A stretch of DNA of 64,000 nucleotides, taken from assembly GCF_030817595.1 (NCBI RefSeq), contig NZ_JAUSZN010000001.1:4471501-4535500 (forward strand), in the 5' to 3' direction. A program made the translations under genes and the position numbers. The number at the start of each line of letters is the position of its first letter. Within the stretch, counting starts at the first letter, position 1. Shown in pieces: positions 25,780 to 35,234 of the stretch. Origin of the DNA: Neobacillus niacini. GTDB taxonomy: Bacteria > Bacillota > Bacilli > Bacillales > Cytobacillaceae. The notes under the pieces were generated by a model. That model saw nothing but the letters and a program-made list of their open reading frames with translations, ran no database searches and was not told the origin of the DNA.

Positions 25780-25863
25780 GTTTTGTACATTTTTGGGGTG
25801 GTTATAAACACTTTTTTAGGAGTTTTGTACACTTTTGAGAGGCTTTTGTACGTTTAGACATTA
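25780..25863. repeat. 21-bp-period array A (GTTTTGTACA units)
   Basis: Four units start exactly 21 bases apart at 25780, 25801, 25822 and 25843, with core GTTTTGTACA followed by variable T/G-rich sequence. It is the reverse-strand form of arrays B and C. Non-coding gap between pta and lipL. Confidence 0.75.
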
Positions 25864-25942
25864 TTTGGAAAAAATGAAATTGTTTTAGTAGGATTCTTTT
25901 TGCTAAAATAAGCTTATTATTCATTTTGAGGAGAAAACCAAT

Positions 25943-26764
25943 ATGGAAGGTTTATTACATCAGCCGGAGTGGAGAATCATTGATCAGTCCACGGCTGGCA
26001 GACACTTTCAAGCATTACAGTCATTCGGCACAGACGATACGCTTTGCGCCTCAGTCGGTTCTGGACAGGCACCAGCAACAGCTCGAACCTGGGTCCATCA
26101 CAATACCATCGTTCTCGGGATACAAGATACCAAACTGCCATTCTTAAAAGAAGGAAGGCAATTTCTCAAGAAACAGGGCTATCAGACTATTGTCCGGAAC
26201 TCGGGCGGTTTAGCGGTGGTACTCGATGAAGGGGTTTTAAATATCTCATTGATTTTACCTGAAAAGGAAAAAGGGATCGATATTAACCGTGGGTACGATA
26301 CGATGTGGCAGCTCGTTCAAAACATGTTTGCCGATTATACCAACGCAATCGAAGCAAGAGAAATTGTAGGCTCCTATTGCCCGGGAAGCTATGACCTAAG
26401 TATTGATGGAAAAAAGTTTGCCGGTATTTCGCAGCGCCGCCTCAAAAAAGGGGTAGCTGTTCAAATTTATTTATGTGTGAATGGCAGCGGCAGTGAGCGT
26501 GCACAGTTAATTAAGCAATTTTATGAGATTGCCAAAAACGAACAGGCCACAAAATTTACGTATCCGGAGATTGTACCGGAAGTGATGGCTTCTCTTTCTG
26601 AATTATTGGAAACTCAGTTAACGATTTCGGACGTTATGCTGCGCCTATTAACCCAGTTAAAAAAAAATAGCGACAATTTGTACGCCGGATCATTGACGGG
26701 GCTAGAACTAGACCTCCTTCCGGGTTACTACCAAAGAATTATTGATCGTAATGAGAAAATATAA
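25943..26764 (+). CDS. lipL: Octanoyl-[GcvH]:protein N-octanoyltransferase LipL
   Basis: 273 residues of the BPL/LplA/LipB fold. Moves octanoyl from GcvH to E2 subunits in the B. subtilis-type lipoate pathway. The catalytic cysteine is C146 in [36 protein letters not shown] is the ligand-binding block, and [18 protein letters not shown] the lysine loop. RBS GAGGAG. Corresponds to B. subtilis ywfL, between pta and rsfA. Followed by a terminator. Confidence 0.93.
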   Translation: MEGLLHQPEWRIIDQSTAGRHFQALQSFGTDDTLCASVGSGQAPATARTWVHHNTIVLGIQDTKLPFLKEGRQFLKKQGYQTIVRNSGGLAVVLDEGVLNISLILPEKEKGIDINRGYDTMWQLVQNMFADYTNAIEAREIVGSYCPGSYDLSIDGKKFAGISQRRLKKGVAVQIYLCVNGSGSERAQLIKQFYEIAKNEQATKFTYPEIVPEVMASLSELLETQLTISDVMLRLLTQLKKNSDNLYAGSLTGLELDLLPGYYQRIIDRNEKI

Positions 26765-26767
26765 AAA

Positions 26768-26794
26768 GCCGTAAACCCAAATTGGATTTACGGC
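26768..26794 (+). terminator. Terminator of lipL
   Basis: GCCGTAAACCC / GGATTTACGGC stem with one mismatch, then CTCTTTT. Confidence 0.75.
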
Positions 26795-26835
26795 CTCTTT
26801 TAAGAGGATATTGTCGTCTCCCAAAGTCTTACTCT

Positions 26836-26859
26836 AGCTTCAGGCGCGCGCCTGGAGCT
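26836..26859. terminator. Palindrome after rsfA (short GCGCC-type element)
   Basis: AGCTTCAGGCGC immediately followed by GCGCCTGGAGCT; read on the minus strand it ends near the rsfA stop and could terminate it. Its arms resemble the two ends of the element at 21918-22034 joined together. Confidence 0.55.
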
Positions 26860-26866
26860 TTTCGTT

Positions 26867-27631
26867 TTACTCAGCGACCTTTTCTAGGTTCCCATTGCGG
26901 TCCATTTTGAATTTTGTCGCAGGTCTTTCTTCTTCTTCAAATAATACAAGCTTACGAGCGCGGTTCATAATTTTCATGAGTGTCTCGTAATCTTCTTGGA
27001 TGGTTTCGGTATTTTGCTCGAGACCTTCAATTTTAGCTGCCATTTCTTCATTTTGCTTGCGTAATTCTGCAATTTCACGCTTCAATCTTTCATTCTCACT
27101 TTTTAATGCTTCATTTTGCAGATTCGCATGATTAAAGTTTTGTAAGTAATCAATCACGCTATCAAGCGATAAACCTGCTGCAGGTGTTGATTGTCTGTAA
27201 GTTTGAACGGGTTGCTTTACATAGACTTCAGGCTTTACATACGTTTCAGCTGCAACTTCCGCTGTTAAATCTGGCAGTTCATAGGTAGTTTCAGTTTCCA
27301 TAGGCACTTCCACTGGTGTTGATAATGTTTCAAAGTCATCAGCAGCTGGTACTGGAGGATTGTACAGTAACTTTTTCTTGCCTCCCTGGTCTTTCCCTAA
27401 CACTCTTTGTCTTTGTTTACGCTGTTTTTTTGCTAATTGCAATGCTTTTTCATAGCGGTGGCGCACAACTGCATTCCATCTGAATCCACAGGCTGCAGAA
27501 GTCCGGTTTAGCTTGTCGCCTACCTCTTCAAAAGCGTTCAGCTGTGTACTGCCTTCACGTACATGGCGAAGGACGGTTTCAGCTAACAAAAGATCATTTT
27601 CATCTGTCCATGCATCTTGTCGTACTTTCAT
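26867..27631 (-). CDS. rsfA: Prespore-specific regulator RsfA
   Basis: 254 residues. A Myb/SANT-like DNA-binding domain at 1-75 ([18 protein letters not shown] and [23 protein letters not shown]) is followed by a linker and a long coiled coil (about 165-215, [23 protein letters not shown]). In B. subtilis RsfA (YwfN) tunes sigma-F-dependent forespore genes. Same neighbours as in B. subtilis (lipL, ywfO). RBS GGGAG. Confidence 0.92.
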   Translation of the reverse strand: MKVRQDAWTDENDLLLAETVLRHVREGSTQLNAFEEVGDKLNRTSAACGFRWNAVVRHRYEKALQLAKKQRKQRQRVLGKDQGGKKKLLYNPPVPAADDFETLSTPVEVPMETETTYELPDLTAEVAAETYVKPEVYVKQPVQTYRQSTPAAGLSLDSVIDYLQNFNHANLQNEALKSENERLKREIAELRKQNEEMAAKIEGLEQNTETIQEDYETLMKIMNRARKLVLFEEEERPATKFKMDRNGNLEKVAE

Positions 27632-27890
27632 ATCTCTTCAACTCCCTAAATAATAATTACGGTTAACTCAAGATGAGTTTTTAAAAGTTCTAGTCTTATC
27701 TTGGACAAGTTTGTCAAGCTTTATACCAAAATGTCTGCAAGGATAATAGTTTTTTTAACTGAAAGAGTTAGAAGGATTACAAAAGAAAAGCAACTTGCAA
27801 TGGATTGAAAGAAATTGTAATATATCTAAGGAGTTAAACCGTAATTAAATTGGATAAAAAAGTAGTAATAGATAAGAAAGGGTGGAAGTA

Positions 27891-28112
27891 ATGTCAAATG
27901 AATTCCGCGTTTGTGATGATTGTCAGGCCGTGAATCTAAAGACATTAATCCCTCGTTTGAAAGAATTGGATCCCGAAGCTGAAATTAAAATTGGCTGCCA
28001 ATCTTATTGTGGTCCTGGCCGGAAAAAAACATTTGCCTTCGTCAATAACCGCCCGGTTGCTGCCCTAACGGAAGAGGAATTAATGGAGAAAGTAAATAAA
28101 AAGTTAAAATAA
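27891..28112 (+). CDS. DUF1450 (YuzB-like) small protein
   Basis: 73 residues with paired cysteines VCDDCQAVN and [23 protein letters not shown], the signature of the DUF1450/YuzB family, perhaps metal- or thiol-related; function is unknown. ATG 27891 is chosen (AAGGGTGG upstream) over GTG 27882. The 259-base gap before it shows no other gene. Confidence 0.85.
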   Translation: MSNEFRVCDDCQAVNLKTLIPRLKELDPEAEIKIGCQSYCGPGRKKTFAFVNNRPVAALTEEELMEKVNKKLK

Positions 28113-28145
28113 TCACCTTTGTCCTGAGCGCTAAGGTGATTTTTC
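28111..28145 (+). terminator. Terminator after the DUF1450 gene
   Basis: AATCACCTT / AAGGTGATT stem with a 13-base loop, then TTTTC. Confidence 0.75.
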
Positions 28146-28231
28146 TTTTCATGTCATTGTCGAAAAATCGTGCAGAAAATTGCTGGAAATTGGGATATAA
28201 TAGAAGAAAGTTTAGAGGAAGAGGGAAAGCA

Positions 28232-29530
28232 ATGGTATATTCGGCGGAAAAACTGAGTGAAGAAAAAGTGTTTAAAGATCCTGTTCACCGCTACGTTCAT
28301 GTACGTGACCGTGTCATCTGGGATTTAGTCGGTACAAAAGAGTTTCAGCGTTTGCGCCGTATCAAACAGCTCGGAACCACCTTTTTAACGTTTCATGGTG
28401 CTGAGCACAGCCGTTTTAACCACTCTCTCGGAGTATATGAAATTGTCCGCCGCATTATTGATGATGTATTTGCAGGCAGACCGGAATGGAATGACGAAGA
28501 CCGCCTCCTTACGCTATGTGCTGCACTTCTCCACGATTTGGGACACGGCCCATTTTCCCATTCGTTTGAAAAAGTGTTCGATTTTGACCATGAGGATTTT
28601 ACCCAGAACATCGTATTAGGAAATACAGAGGTTAACGCCGTTTTAAAAAGGGTTGGTTCTGATTTCCCTCAGCAAGTTGCTGAAGTGGTTGCGAAAACAT
28701 CTGCGAAAAAACGAGTGGTCAGCTTGATCTCCAGCCAAATAGACGCCGATCGGATGGATTATTTGCAGCGGGATGCTTATTTTACCGGTGTGAGCTATGG
28801 TCAATTTGATATGGAGCGAATACTTCGTGTCATGAGACCGAAAGAAGATCAAGTGGTGATTAAAAAGAGCGGTATGCATGCGGTTGAAGATTACATTATG
28901 AGCCGCTATCAGATGTATTGGCAGGTCTATTTCCATCCTGTATCCCGCAGTGCAGAGGTTATTTTGACCAAAATCCTTCACCGCGCCAAGCAGCTGTATG
29001 AAAACAATTATTCTTTTAAAAATGATCCCATTCACTTTTATTCTTTTTTTACTGATAGTGTAACGTTAGAAGACTATCTAAAGTTAGATGAATCGATTAT
29101 TATGTTTTATTTTCAAATATGGCAGGATGAAGAGGACGCCATTTTAAGCGATCTTTGCCGACGATTTGTGAATCGAAACTTATTTAAATATGCCGAGTTT
29201 GATCCTGCAAAGGAGTATAAGAAGCTCGCGGAACTGACTCTTCTTTTTGAAAAGGCAGGAATTGACCCAGAGTATTATTTAGTTGTCGATTCATCATCTG
29301 ACTTACCTTACGATTTTTATCGTCCGGGTGAAGAAGAGGAACGTTTGCCAATTCATTTACTAATGAAAAATGGGGATTTAAAGGAGCTTTCCCGGGAGTC
29401 CGAGATTGTGGACGCCATCTCTGGTAAGAGGAGAACGGACCATAAACTTTATTACCCTGGTGATTTCTTAGCCGACGAATCCACTGAAAAAGAGATAAAA
29501 AAACAAATACGTACCCTATTAGAGATATAA
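28232..29530 (+). CDS. ywfO: HD-domain phosphohydrolase YwfO
   Basis: 432 residues. The HD metal site is clear: RFNHSLGVYEI gives a histidine, ALLHDLGHGPFSHSFE the HD pair, and SSQIDADRMDYLQRDAYFTG the later aspartate. Family members are dNTP or nucleotide hydrolases (dGTPase-like/SAMHD1-like), but the substrate of YwfO is not known to me. ATG 28232 has GAGGAAGAGGG upstream; the earlier in-frame start at 28136 overlaps a terminator. ywgA follows after 24 bases. Confidence 0.88.
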   Translation: MVYSAEKLSEEKVFKDPVHRYVHVRDRVIWDLVGTKEFQRLRRIKQLGTTFLTFHGAEHSRFNHSLGVYEIVRRIIDDVFAGRPEWNDEDRLLTLCAALLHDLGHGPFSHSFEKVFDFDHEDFTQNIVLGNTEVNAVLKRVGSDFPQQVAEVVAKTSAKKRVVSLISSQIDADRMDYLQRDAYFTGVSYGQFDMERILRVMRPKEDQVVIKKSGMHAVEDYIMSRYQMYWQVYFHPVSRSAEVILTKILHRAKQLYENNYSFKNDPIHFYSFFTDSVTLEDYLKLDESIIMFYFQIWQDEEDAILSDLCRRFVNRNLFKYAEFDPAKEYKKLAELTLLFEKAGIDPEYYLVVDSSSDLPYDFYRPGEEEERLPIHLLMKNGDLKELSRESEIVDAISGKRRTDHKLYYPGDFLADESTEKEIKKQIRTLLEI

Positions 29531-29554
29531 CCCTGGAGTAGGAGCTGACGAGCG

Positions 29555-30064
29555 TTGTTAAAAGATCATGCTAAGCTGATGCAGGCTGTTTTAGTATCCG
29601 GAGAAATCATCGGGAGAAAAAAGCTGCAGAAGATGATATATATTGCAAAAAAGGTGTCCTTTCCGTTTCATGAGCGGTTTCAGTTTCATTTTTATGGTCC
29701 ATATTCTGAAGAGCTGACACTGAGAGTCGAAGAGCTGTGCAATATGGGCTTTCTCAATGAAACAAAGGAGAAAAAAGGCGGTTATTTTCAATATCGCTAT
29801 ACCCTGACAGATACAGGCAAAGAGTTTTTGAGCTTAAATGAAGTCGATATGCCATTTTTACAAGATTGCCTTGAAGACATGAACGAACAGAATGCTAGAT
29901 TCCTCGAGCTTGTTTCGACGGTTTTATATTTTGATAATCTATCGAAAGAAGAAGTAACCGACAAAGTATTTACATTAAAAAGCAGCCAGCGCTATACAGA
30001 AGAAGAAATCGATCAAGCCTATGGCTTTATTGAGGCATTAAAAGGAAAAGCTAAGCTCCATTAA
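29555..30064 (+). CDS. ywgA: YwgA family protein
   Basis: 169 residues, soluble. Starts MLKDHAKLMQAVLVSGEIIGRKKLQKMIYIAKK; the region KLQKMIYIAK...FYGPYSEELTLRVEEL recalls winged-helix proteins of the Panacea/SocA type, but that link is only a resemblance. TTG start with GGAG 11 bases upstream; no ATG alternative fits. Downstream of ywfO as in B. subtilis. Function unknown. Confidence 0.82.
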   Translation: MLKDHAKLMQAVLVSGEIIGRKKLQKMIYIAKKVSFPFHERFQFHFYGPYSEELTLRVEELCNMGFLNETKEKKGGYFQYRYTLTDTGKEFLSLNEVDMPFLQDCLEDMNEQNARFLELVSTVLYFDNLSKEEVTDKVFTLKSSQRYTEEEIDQAYGFIEALKGKAKLH

Positions 30065-30083
30065 TTGGGCGCTTAGCTTTTTT
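30046..30083. terminator. Shared terminator between ywgA and ywhB
   Basis: AAAAGCTAAGC / GCTTAGCTTTT 11-bp stem, overlapping the ywgA stop codon, with a T run after it. Confidence 0.8.
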
Positions 30084-30084
30084 A

Positions 30085-30270
30085 CTATTTGTCGCTTGCT
30101 CTAACACCAGCAACACCGTAATGTTCTTTCTGCATTTCTTCAATAAAAACAACAACCGCTTCTTTTGGAGCGCCAGTCGTTTCACTGACAGCATCCGTTA
30201 CCTTTTCAACAAGTGCTCTTTTTTGATCGTCAGTACGTCCTGGAAGCATTTTAACCGTAACATATGGCAT
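30085..30270 (-). CDS. ywhB: 4-oxalocrotonate tautomerase family enzyme YwhB
   Basis: 61 residues, MPYVTVKMLPGRTDDQKRALVEKV. Proline after the initiator methionine is the catalytic base once Met is removed; R11 or R12-type arginine (GRTDDQK) fits 2-hydroxymuconate tautomerases. Physiological substrate in Bacillus is unclear. RBS AAAGGAGG. Same position as B. subtilis ywhB. Confidence 0.9.
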   Translation of the reverse strand: MPYVTVKMLPGRTDDQKRALVEKVTDAVSETTGAPKEAVVVFIEEMQKEHYGVAGVRASDK

Positions 30271-30379
30271 TATGTATTCCTCCTTTGATTACTACAAGCA
30301 TAGTTTAGCAAACATTTTCATTTTATATCCAGTTTAAGGTATACTTATAGGAAAAAAGAGGAGAAATGGGGAAACTAAA

Positions 30380-31033
30380 TTGGAAGGATTTCTTGCCTAT
30401 TCACTAAGGGAAATTCCCTATGTTGCGATTACGCTCATGATTGCGTTCACGTTTCATGAATTTGCACATGCTTATGTGGCCTATAAGTTCGGAGACCATA
30501 CGGCTCAAAAGCAGGGACGATTGACGTTGAATCCACTGAAGCACCTCGATCCCTTTGGTACGATTTTAATTTTTATAGCTGGATTCGGCTGGGCACGTCC
30601 GGTGCCAGTTAATCGCTTTTTCTTTAAAAAGCCGCGCCTTGCAGGTATATTAGTTTCTGTCGCCGGTCCTCTTAGTAATTTTGTTCTAGCAGCACTTGGT
30701 TTTTTTATCGCCTTTGGATTAGCCCGGACACAATTAGCTGTAAGTCTTCCAGGTATTTTTGAGTTTTTTGAGATCTTTAACTGGCTCAATCTCGTTTTGT
30801 TTGTGTTTAATTTATTGCCGTTTCCGCCATTGGATGGCTATCGGATTGTGGAGGATTTAGCTCCAAACCATATTCGGGCGAAAATGACTCAATTCGAACA
30901 GTACGGCGTATTAATCTTTCTTATTTTGGTTATTACTCCTCTTGATCGCTACACCATTCAGCCGATTTTCCAATTTATTATCCCTGGAATCTGGCAGGGA
31001 TTAAATAATTTCTTTTATAATTTGTTTTTTTAA
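30380..31033 (+). CDS. ywhC: Site-2-protease-like membrane metalloprotease YwhC (M50)
   Basis: 217 residues with about five membrane helices. The zinc motif HEFAH is at 26-30 and the third ligand region NLLPFPPLDGYRI near 150, so the M50 active site is complete; no PDZ or CBS domain. Substrate unknown. Start is TTG at 30380 with GAGGAGAAATGGGG upstream. Followed 20 bases later by ywhD. Confidence 0.88.
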   Translation: MEGFLAYSLREIPYVAITLMIAFTFHEFAHAYVAYKFGDHTAQKQGRLTLNPLKHLDPFGTILIFIAGFGWARPVPVNRFFFKKPRLAGILVSVAGPLSNFVLAALGFFIAFGLARTQLAVSLPGIFEFFEIFNWLNLVLFVFNLLPFPPLDGYRIVEDLAPNHIRAKMTQFEQYGVLIFLILVITPLDRYTIQPIFQFIIPGIWQGLNNFFYNLFF

Positions 31034-31053
31034 CATAGGAGGTTACTGCGTTA

Positions 31054-31566
31054 ATGGAAGAAAATAAGAAAAAACCACTTGGCTTTAATATTATAAAACC
31101 CGACCCGACAGATGGACATAAAGGCTTTGGTAAGGGAGCGTTGAGCCTTGATAATGTTTCTCCAGTGATTATTGATGTCGAAGCCGGTGACGCTGTCATT
31201 GATGTTGGAGCGATGCATGCGCGCAGTGTGGTTGAAAAGGGAATTAAATTCCTTAAGACCAAGGAAGAGGTTCCCAACGCGAAACCGTACTGGCTGGTAT
31301 GGGTGACAGTGGATAGGAAGCAAGAGGGTCCTTATTATGCTGGAGTGACTGCCTGTGAGATGACGGTGGACCGTGAAATCCGCCGTGGCTATAAATCACT
31401 TCCTGAGCATGTAAACAGGATGGATAAGTCATTGAAGCGTCATATTATCGTCGACCATATGGATGATAAATCGAAAAAAATCTTGTCTGATTTTCTCCAA
31501 AATCACAATCAAGAAATGTGGAACAACTCAGCGGAGGAGTTAAAAAAAGGCTTAGCTGTCGAATAA
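31054..31566 (+). CDS. ywhD: YwhD family protein
   Basis: 170 residues, cytoplasmic: MEENKKKPLGFNIIKPDPTDGHKGFGKG, then VIIDVEAGDAVIDVGAMHARSVVEKGIKF. Conserved in Bacillus, function unknown. RBS TAGGAGG. In a short operon with ywhC and closed by a strong terminator. Confidence 0.88.
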   Translation: MEENKKKPLGFNIIKPDPTDGHKGFGKGALSLDNVSPVIIDVEAGDAVIDVGAMHARSVVEKGIKFLKTKEEVPNAKPYWLVWVTVDRKQEGPYYAGVTACEMTVDREIRRGYKSLPEHVNRMDKSLKRHIIVDHMDDKSKKILSDFLQNHNQEMWNNSAEELKKGLAVE

Positions 31567-31642
31567 TAATTTTTTACAATAGCAATTTTTGACGAAAAGT
31601 TGTAAAATATATGCAGTGTGTAAACACTGTAAGACTAGGACA

Positions 31643-31690
31643 GGAAAAAGCTCTGGGGGCAATACTCCAGAGCTTTTTCCATTTAATCCA
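31643..31690. terminator. Bidirectional terminator between ywhD and pbpG
   Basis: GGAAAAAGCTCTGG / CCAGAGCTTTTTCC 14-bp stem with a 20-base loop. Confidence 0.85.
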
Positions 31691-31700
31691 GCTGCAGCGC

Positions 31701-33770
31701 CTAGGCGCCCCAATTAAAAATTTTCTTATACCATGGATCCTTTGTTTCCTGTTTCTTTTCTATTGGTTTATCTTTTTTATGATCAAGATGATCGGTACAG
31801 TATTCTGTCGGTTCGGTCCCGGCGACAAAATAGGTAAAACGGCGGACCGGGCAATCCTTTGAAGCAAGCTTGCCGTTTTCCGGATTAACGTAAACACCTA
31901 CAACTCCCTCTTTCGGCGGGGTAAATGCCTTGACAGGCTTACCTTCTAACGATTCCTCCATAAAGTTCACCCAGATCTTTTTGGCGTAGCTTTTTTCAGT
32001 GGTAAGGGTAATCGGCTTTCCAACATCATGACCAGCCCAAACTGCCGTAACCAGCTGCGGTGTATAACCAATCATCCAGCTGTCTGTTTCGGTAGAGCCA
32101 GATTTACCAGCATATGGCCGTGTGATCTCATCAATCAGGGAGTTACCCGTTACTTTCGCATATCCGTTTAGCTTTTTATCGAACATGCCAGTCATCATAT
32201 GTGTCATGACAAAGGCTTTAGCTGGGTCAAGCACCTTTTCAGGTTCATTGTTACTTTCAAAAATAACATCCCCATTATAATCTTCTACTTTTGTAATAAG
32301 TGTCGGGGTTACTTTTTTACCGCCATTGGCAAATAGACTGTAGGCATTTGCCATGTCAATGACCCGAACGCCAGAGGTACCAAGAGCCAGCGATGGAACC
32401 TTATCCATTTTTGTTGAGATACCAAACTTTTTAACATTTTTAATGAGTGTTTCAGCGCCCATAAATAAGTGTGTTTTAACAGCATAAATGTTATCAGACA
32501 CAGCGAGGGCCTGAGCCAGTGTAATCTCTCCATCCGCATACTTATTATTAAAGTTATGCGGTGAGTATTCTGTTTTACCATCATCCAATTTAAAGGTGGT
32601 TAGTTCACTTCTCATCGTAGAGGATGGCGTAAAGCCTTGGCTAAGCGCCGCGTAGTACAAGATTGGTTTTATCGTCGAGCCTGGTTGTCTAACCGCTTGA
32701 ACGGCCCGATTAAACGGACTTTGTTCATAATTGCGGCCGCCGACCATCGCTTTTACATAGCCGTTTTTCGGGTCCATAGCGACGAAACCAACTTGGATTT
32801 CAGATTCACTTGCGATGGTTTCTTGAATTTGTTTTTCAGCCTCTTGCTGCTGTTTTAGATCGAGTGTTGTATAGACTTTTAAACCGCCAAGAGCAATGGT
32901 GCGGTCGTCTAGTTTGAGTTGATTTTTTAAGGCATTTTTTACAGCATCTTGAAAATAAGGTGCTGCCTCCACTCGCTTATGTGGATGTTCCCCGACAAAT
33001 GTAAGTGGCGTTTCCTTTGCCTTTAGAGCCGTTTCTTTTTTAATATAGCCGTTTTCTGCCATTGCGTTTAAAATAATTCCTTGTCGCTTTGTAGCATTTT
33101 CTAATGATTCCAGTGGCGAATAGTAACTCGGACCTTTAGGAACACCGGCTAACATCGCGCTTTCTGCCAGGGATAGCTCAGAAGCGTTTTTTCCATAATA
33201 AAATTTGCTGGCTGCTTGTACGCCATATGCACCATTACCATAATAAATGGTGTTTAAATAGCCTTCGAGGATTTCTTCTTTCGAATAGTTCATTTCAATA
33301 CGGATTGCATAAAAAGCTTCATGTAATTTCCGTGACCATGTTTTGTCATGCTCAAGGAAGAGATTTCGTGCGTATTGTTGGGTGATTGTGCTGGCGCCTT
33401 GTACCTTTGCCCCTGCCTTTATATCGGCAAGAATGGCACCAACAATTCGTTTATAGTCGAAGCCACTATGTTCATAAAAGTTTTTATCTTCAATGGAGAC
33501 GGTGGCATTGATTAGTTCTGGTGAGATTTCCTCAAGGGGAACCCAGTATCGCTTTTGACCGCTATTGCTCTCACCAATTAACGTCCCATCACTGGCAAAG
33601 AACAGAGTAGATTGCGGGACAGCTAACGGCGGTGCGCCAAGAATTTTGGCATAACCAAGAATCCCTAGAAAAACAATCATCATGCAGCCAAAGCCTAGCA
33701 AACTAATGATAATAAACGCACGCAAGTATTTTATTGTTTTTCGAAATCCATGATTCGTCATTACTTCCAC
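31701..33770 (-). CDS. pbpG: Class A penicillin-binding protein PbpG
   Basis: 689 residues; builds and cross-links peptidoglycan. One membrane anchor (about 20-45) is followed by a GT51 glycosyltransferase domain (SIEDKNFYEHSGFDYKRI, GASTITQQYARNLFL) and a transpeptidase domain with SxxK in RQPGSTIKP, SxN in AVSDNIYAV and KSG in AGKSGSTETDS. Closest to B. subtilis PbpG (YwhE), a sporulation-specific, sigma-F-driven enzyme. GTG 33770 has AAGGAGGG at 7 bases, better than TTG 33791. The last codons and stop (NWGA then TAG) come from a short GCGCC-type repeat remnant. Confidence 0.92.
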   Translation of the reverse strand: MEVMTNHGFRKTIKYLRAFIIISLLGFGCMMIVFLGILGYAKILGAPPLAVPQSTLFFASDGTLIGESNSGQKRYWVPLEEISPELINATVSIEDKNFYEHSGFDYKRIVGAILADIKAGAKVQGASTITQQYARNLFLEHDKTWSRKLHEAFYAIRIEMNYSKEEILEGYLNTIYYGNGAYGVQAASKFYYGKNASELSLAESAMLAGVPKGPSYYSPLESLENATKRQGIILNAMAENGYIKKETALKAKETPLTFVGEHPHKRVEAAPYFQDAVKNALKNQLKLDDRTIALGGLKVYTTLDLKQQQEAEKQIQETIASESEIQVGFVAMDPKNGYVKAMVGGRNYEQSPFNRAVQAVRQPGSTIKPILYYAALSQGFTPSSTMRSELTTFKLDDGKTEYSPHNFNNKYADGEITLAQALAVSDNIYAVKTHLFMGAETLIKNVKKFGISTKMDKVPSLALGTSGVRVIDMANAYSLFANGGKKVTPTLITKVEDYNGDVIFESNNEPEKVLDPAKAFVMTHMMTGMFDKKLNGYAKVTGNSLIDEITRPYAGKSGSTETDSWMIGYTPQLVTAVWAGHDVGKPITLTTEKSYAKKIWVNFMEESLEGKPVKAFTPPKEGVVGVYVNPENGKLASKDCPVRRFTYFVAGTEPTEYCTDHLDHKKDKPIEKKQETKDPWYKKIFNWGA

Positions 33771-33972
33771 AGCAATACCCTCCTTCGCCAATATGTAAAA
33801 ATATCCATAGTTACAGTATTGAAAGAAGTGAGTGTTTTTAAACTAGTAAAAAGAAAATATTTCTAGAAAATTTGATAGATTATGCTAGACTTTTCTTTGT
33901 GTTTGTAATTCAATAGTTTGGGTACCATAAAAATGGAATGATATTCATGGTAATAAAGGCTTTATTATAAAT

Positions 33973-34210
33973 GCTGTGTTAAAGAATACTGTTGCTTTTA
34001 GAACCTGTTGATTGGAGCGGAAGGCGCTCGACTCCTGCGGGATGAACGAGCTGAGTGAGACCCCGCAGGTCGGAACGACCGAGGAGGCCGTCGTGCAAGC
34101 CCGCGAACCGCTCGCGCCTCGGGACAGGCAAAAACCGCCTGTCCCTGCGATGATTATTCCAAGAAGCATTCCTTAGTGGAGCGCAAATCAACAGCCCAGT
34201 TTAACACAGC
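33973..34210. repeat. Interspersed element, copy 3 (238 bp, with extra hairpin module)
   Basis: Ends GCTGTGTTAA and TTAACACAGC. Same core as the other copies but with an added block that includes CGGGACAGGC / GCCTGTCCC and GATGATTATTCCAAGAAGC, also found in copy 4. Together with AT-rich sequence it fills the 470-base gap between pbpG and speE. Confidence 0.85.
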
Positions 34211-34239
34211 CATAAAAAAGATACGGAAGGATGTTGAAC

Positions 34240-35067
34240 ATGGCAATTTGGTTTACAGAAAAGCAAACTGAAAACTTTGGCATCACCATGAAAATAAATA
34301 AAACTTTACATACCGAACAAACTGAATTCCAAAAGCTTGATATGGTGGAAACAGAAGAATGGGGCAATATGCTTCTATTAGATGACATGGTTATGACTTC
34401 TGTTAAAGATGAGTTCGTTTATCATGAAATGGTGGCACATGTTCCTTTGTTCACGCATCCAAACCCAGAGAACGTTTTAGTGGTCGGCGGCGGCGATGGC
34501 GGCGTAATTCGCGAAGTTTTAAAGCACCCAAGTGTAAAGAAGGCTACGCTTGTTGACATTGATGGAAAGGTAATCGAGTATTCTAAAAAGTTTTTACCTG
34601 AGATCGCTGGGAAGCTGGATGACCCTCGTGTTGATGTCCGCGTCGATGACGGCTTTATGCATATCGCAAAAAGTGAGAATGAGTATGACGTGATTATGGT
34701 TGACTCGACTGAGCCGGTAGGCCCTGCAGTGAACTTATTTACAAAAGGATTCTACGCTGGGATTTCTAATGCCTTAAAAGAGGATGGTATTTTTGTAGCA
34801 CAGTCCGATAACCCATGGTTTAAAGCGGATTTGATCCGTAGCGTCCAGCGTGACGTTCGCGAAATCTTTCCAATCACCCGTCTATATGTAGCAAACATCC
34901 CTACATATCCAAGCGGACTATGGGCGTTCACCATCGGATCCAAACAATACGACCCACTCGAAGTAAGCGAAGACCGCTTCCACGAAATCGAAACCAAATA
35001 CTACACAAAAGAACTGCACAAAGCAGCATTTGTATTACCTAAGTTTGTGGGGGATTTATTGAAATAA
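34240..35067 (+). CDS. speE: Spermidine synthase SpeE
   Basis: 275 residues, aminopropyltransferase that makes spermidine from putrescine and decarboxylated [34 protein letters not shown] at the start is typical; nucleotide loop [16 protein letters not shown] and catalytic DSTEPVGPA are intact. Nearly identical in plan to the B. subtilis enzyme. ATG 34240 chosen (GGAAGG 9 bases upstream). speB follows, so arginine-agmatine-putrescine-spermidine steps sit together. Confidence 0.94.
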   Translation: MAIWFTEKQTENFGITMKINKTLHTEQTEFQKLDMVETEEWGNMLLLDDMVMTSVKDEFVYHEMVAHVPLFTHPNPENVLVVGGGDGGVIREVLKHPSVKKATLVDIDGKVIEYSKKFLPEIAGKLDDPRVDVRVDDGFMHIAKSENEYDVIMVDSTEPVGPAVNLFTKGFYAGISNALKEDGIFVAQSDNPWFKADLIRSVQRDVREIFPITRLYVANIPTYPSGLWAFTIGSKQYDPLEVSEDRFHEIETKYYTKELHKAAFVLPKFVGDLLK

Positions 35068-35078
35068 TTTATCGTTGC

Positions 35079-35130
35079 CGGTGCCTGTCACCGCTCGTGG
35101 ACACTTTCCACCTGAGGCGGACAGTTAGTG
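35079..35130. repeat. Short repeat, inverted relative to the one after argS
   Basis: From about 35092 on, CGCTCGTGGACACTTTCCAC and GAGGCGGACAG are, with two mismatches, the reverse complement of the stretch at 38376-38408. Lies between speE and speB. Confidence 0.6.
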
Positions 35131-35234
35131 ACCGAAATTCATACTAAAAAGGATTCTTGGTCACTCAGATGGTCCAAAGAGTGATCCAAGAATCAAATCA
35201 AGATTTGTTAATACATAGAAGTGAGGGAAGTAAC

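Noticed and set aside
33979..34191. Frames on the minus strand in element copy 3
   Set aside because: Same repeat; high GC core gives open frames by chance.
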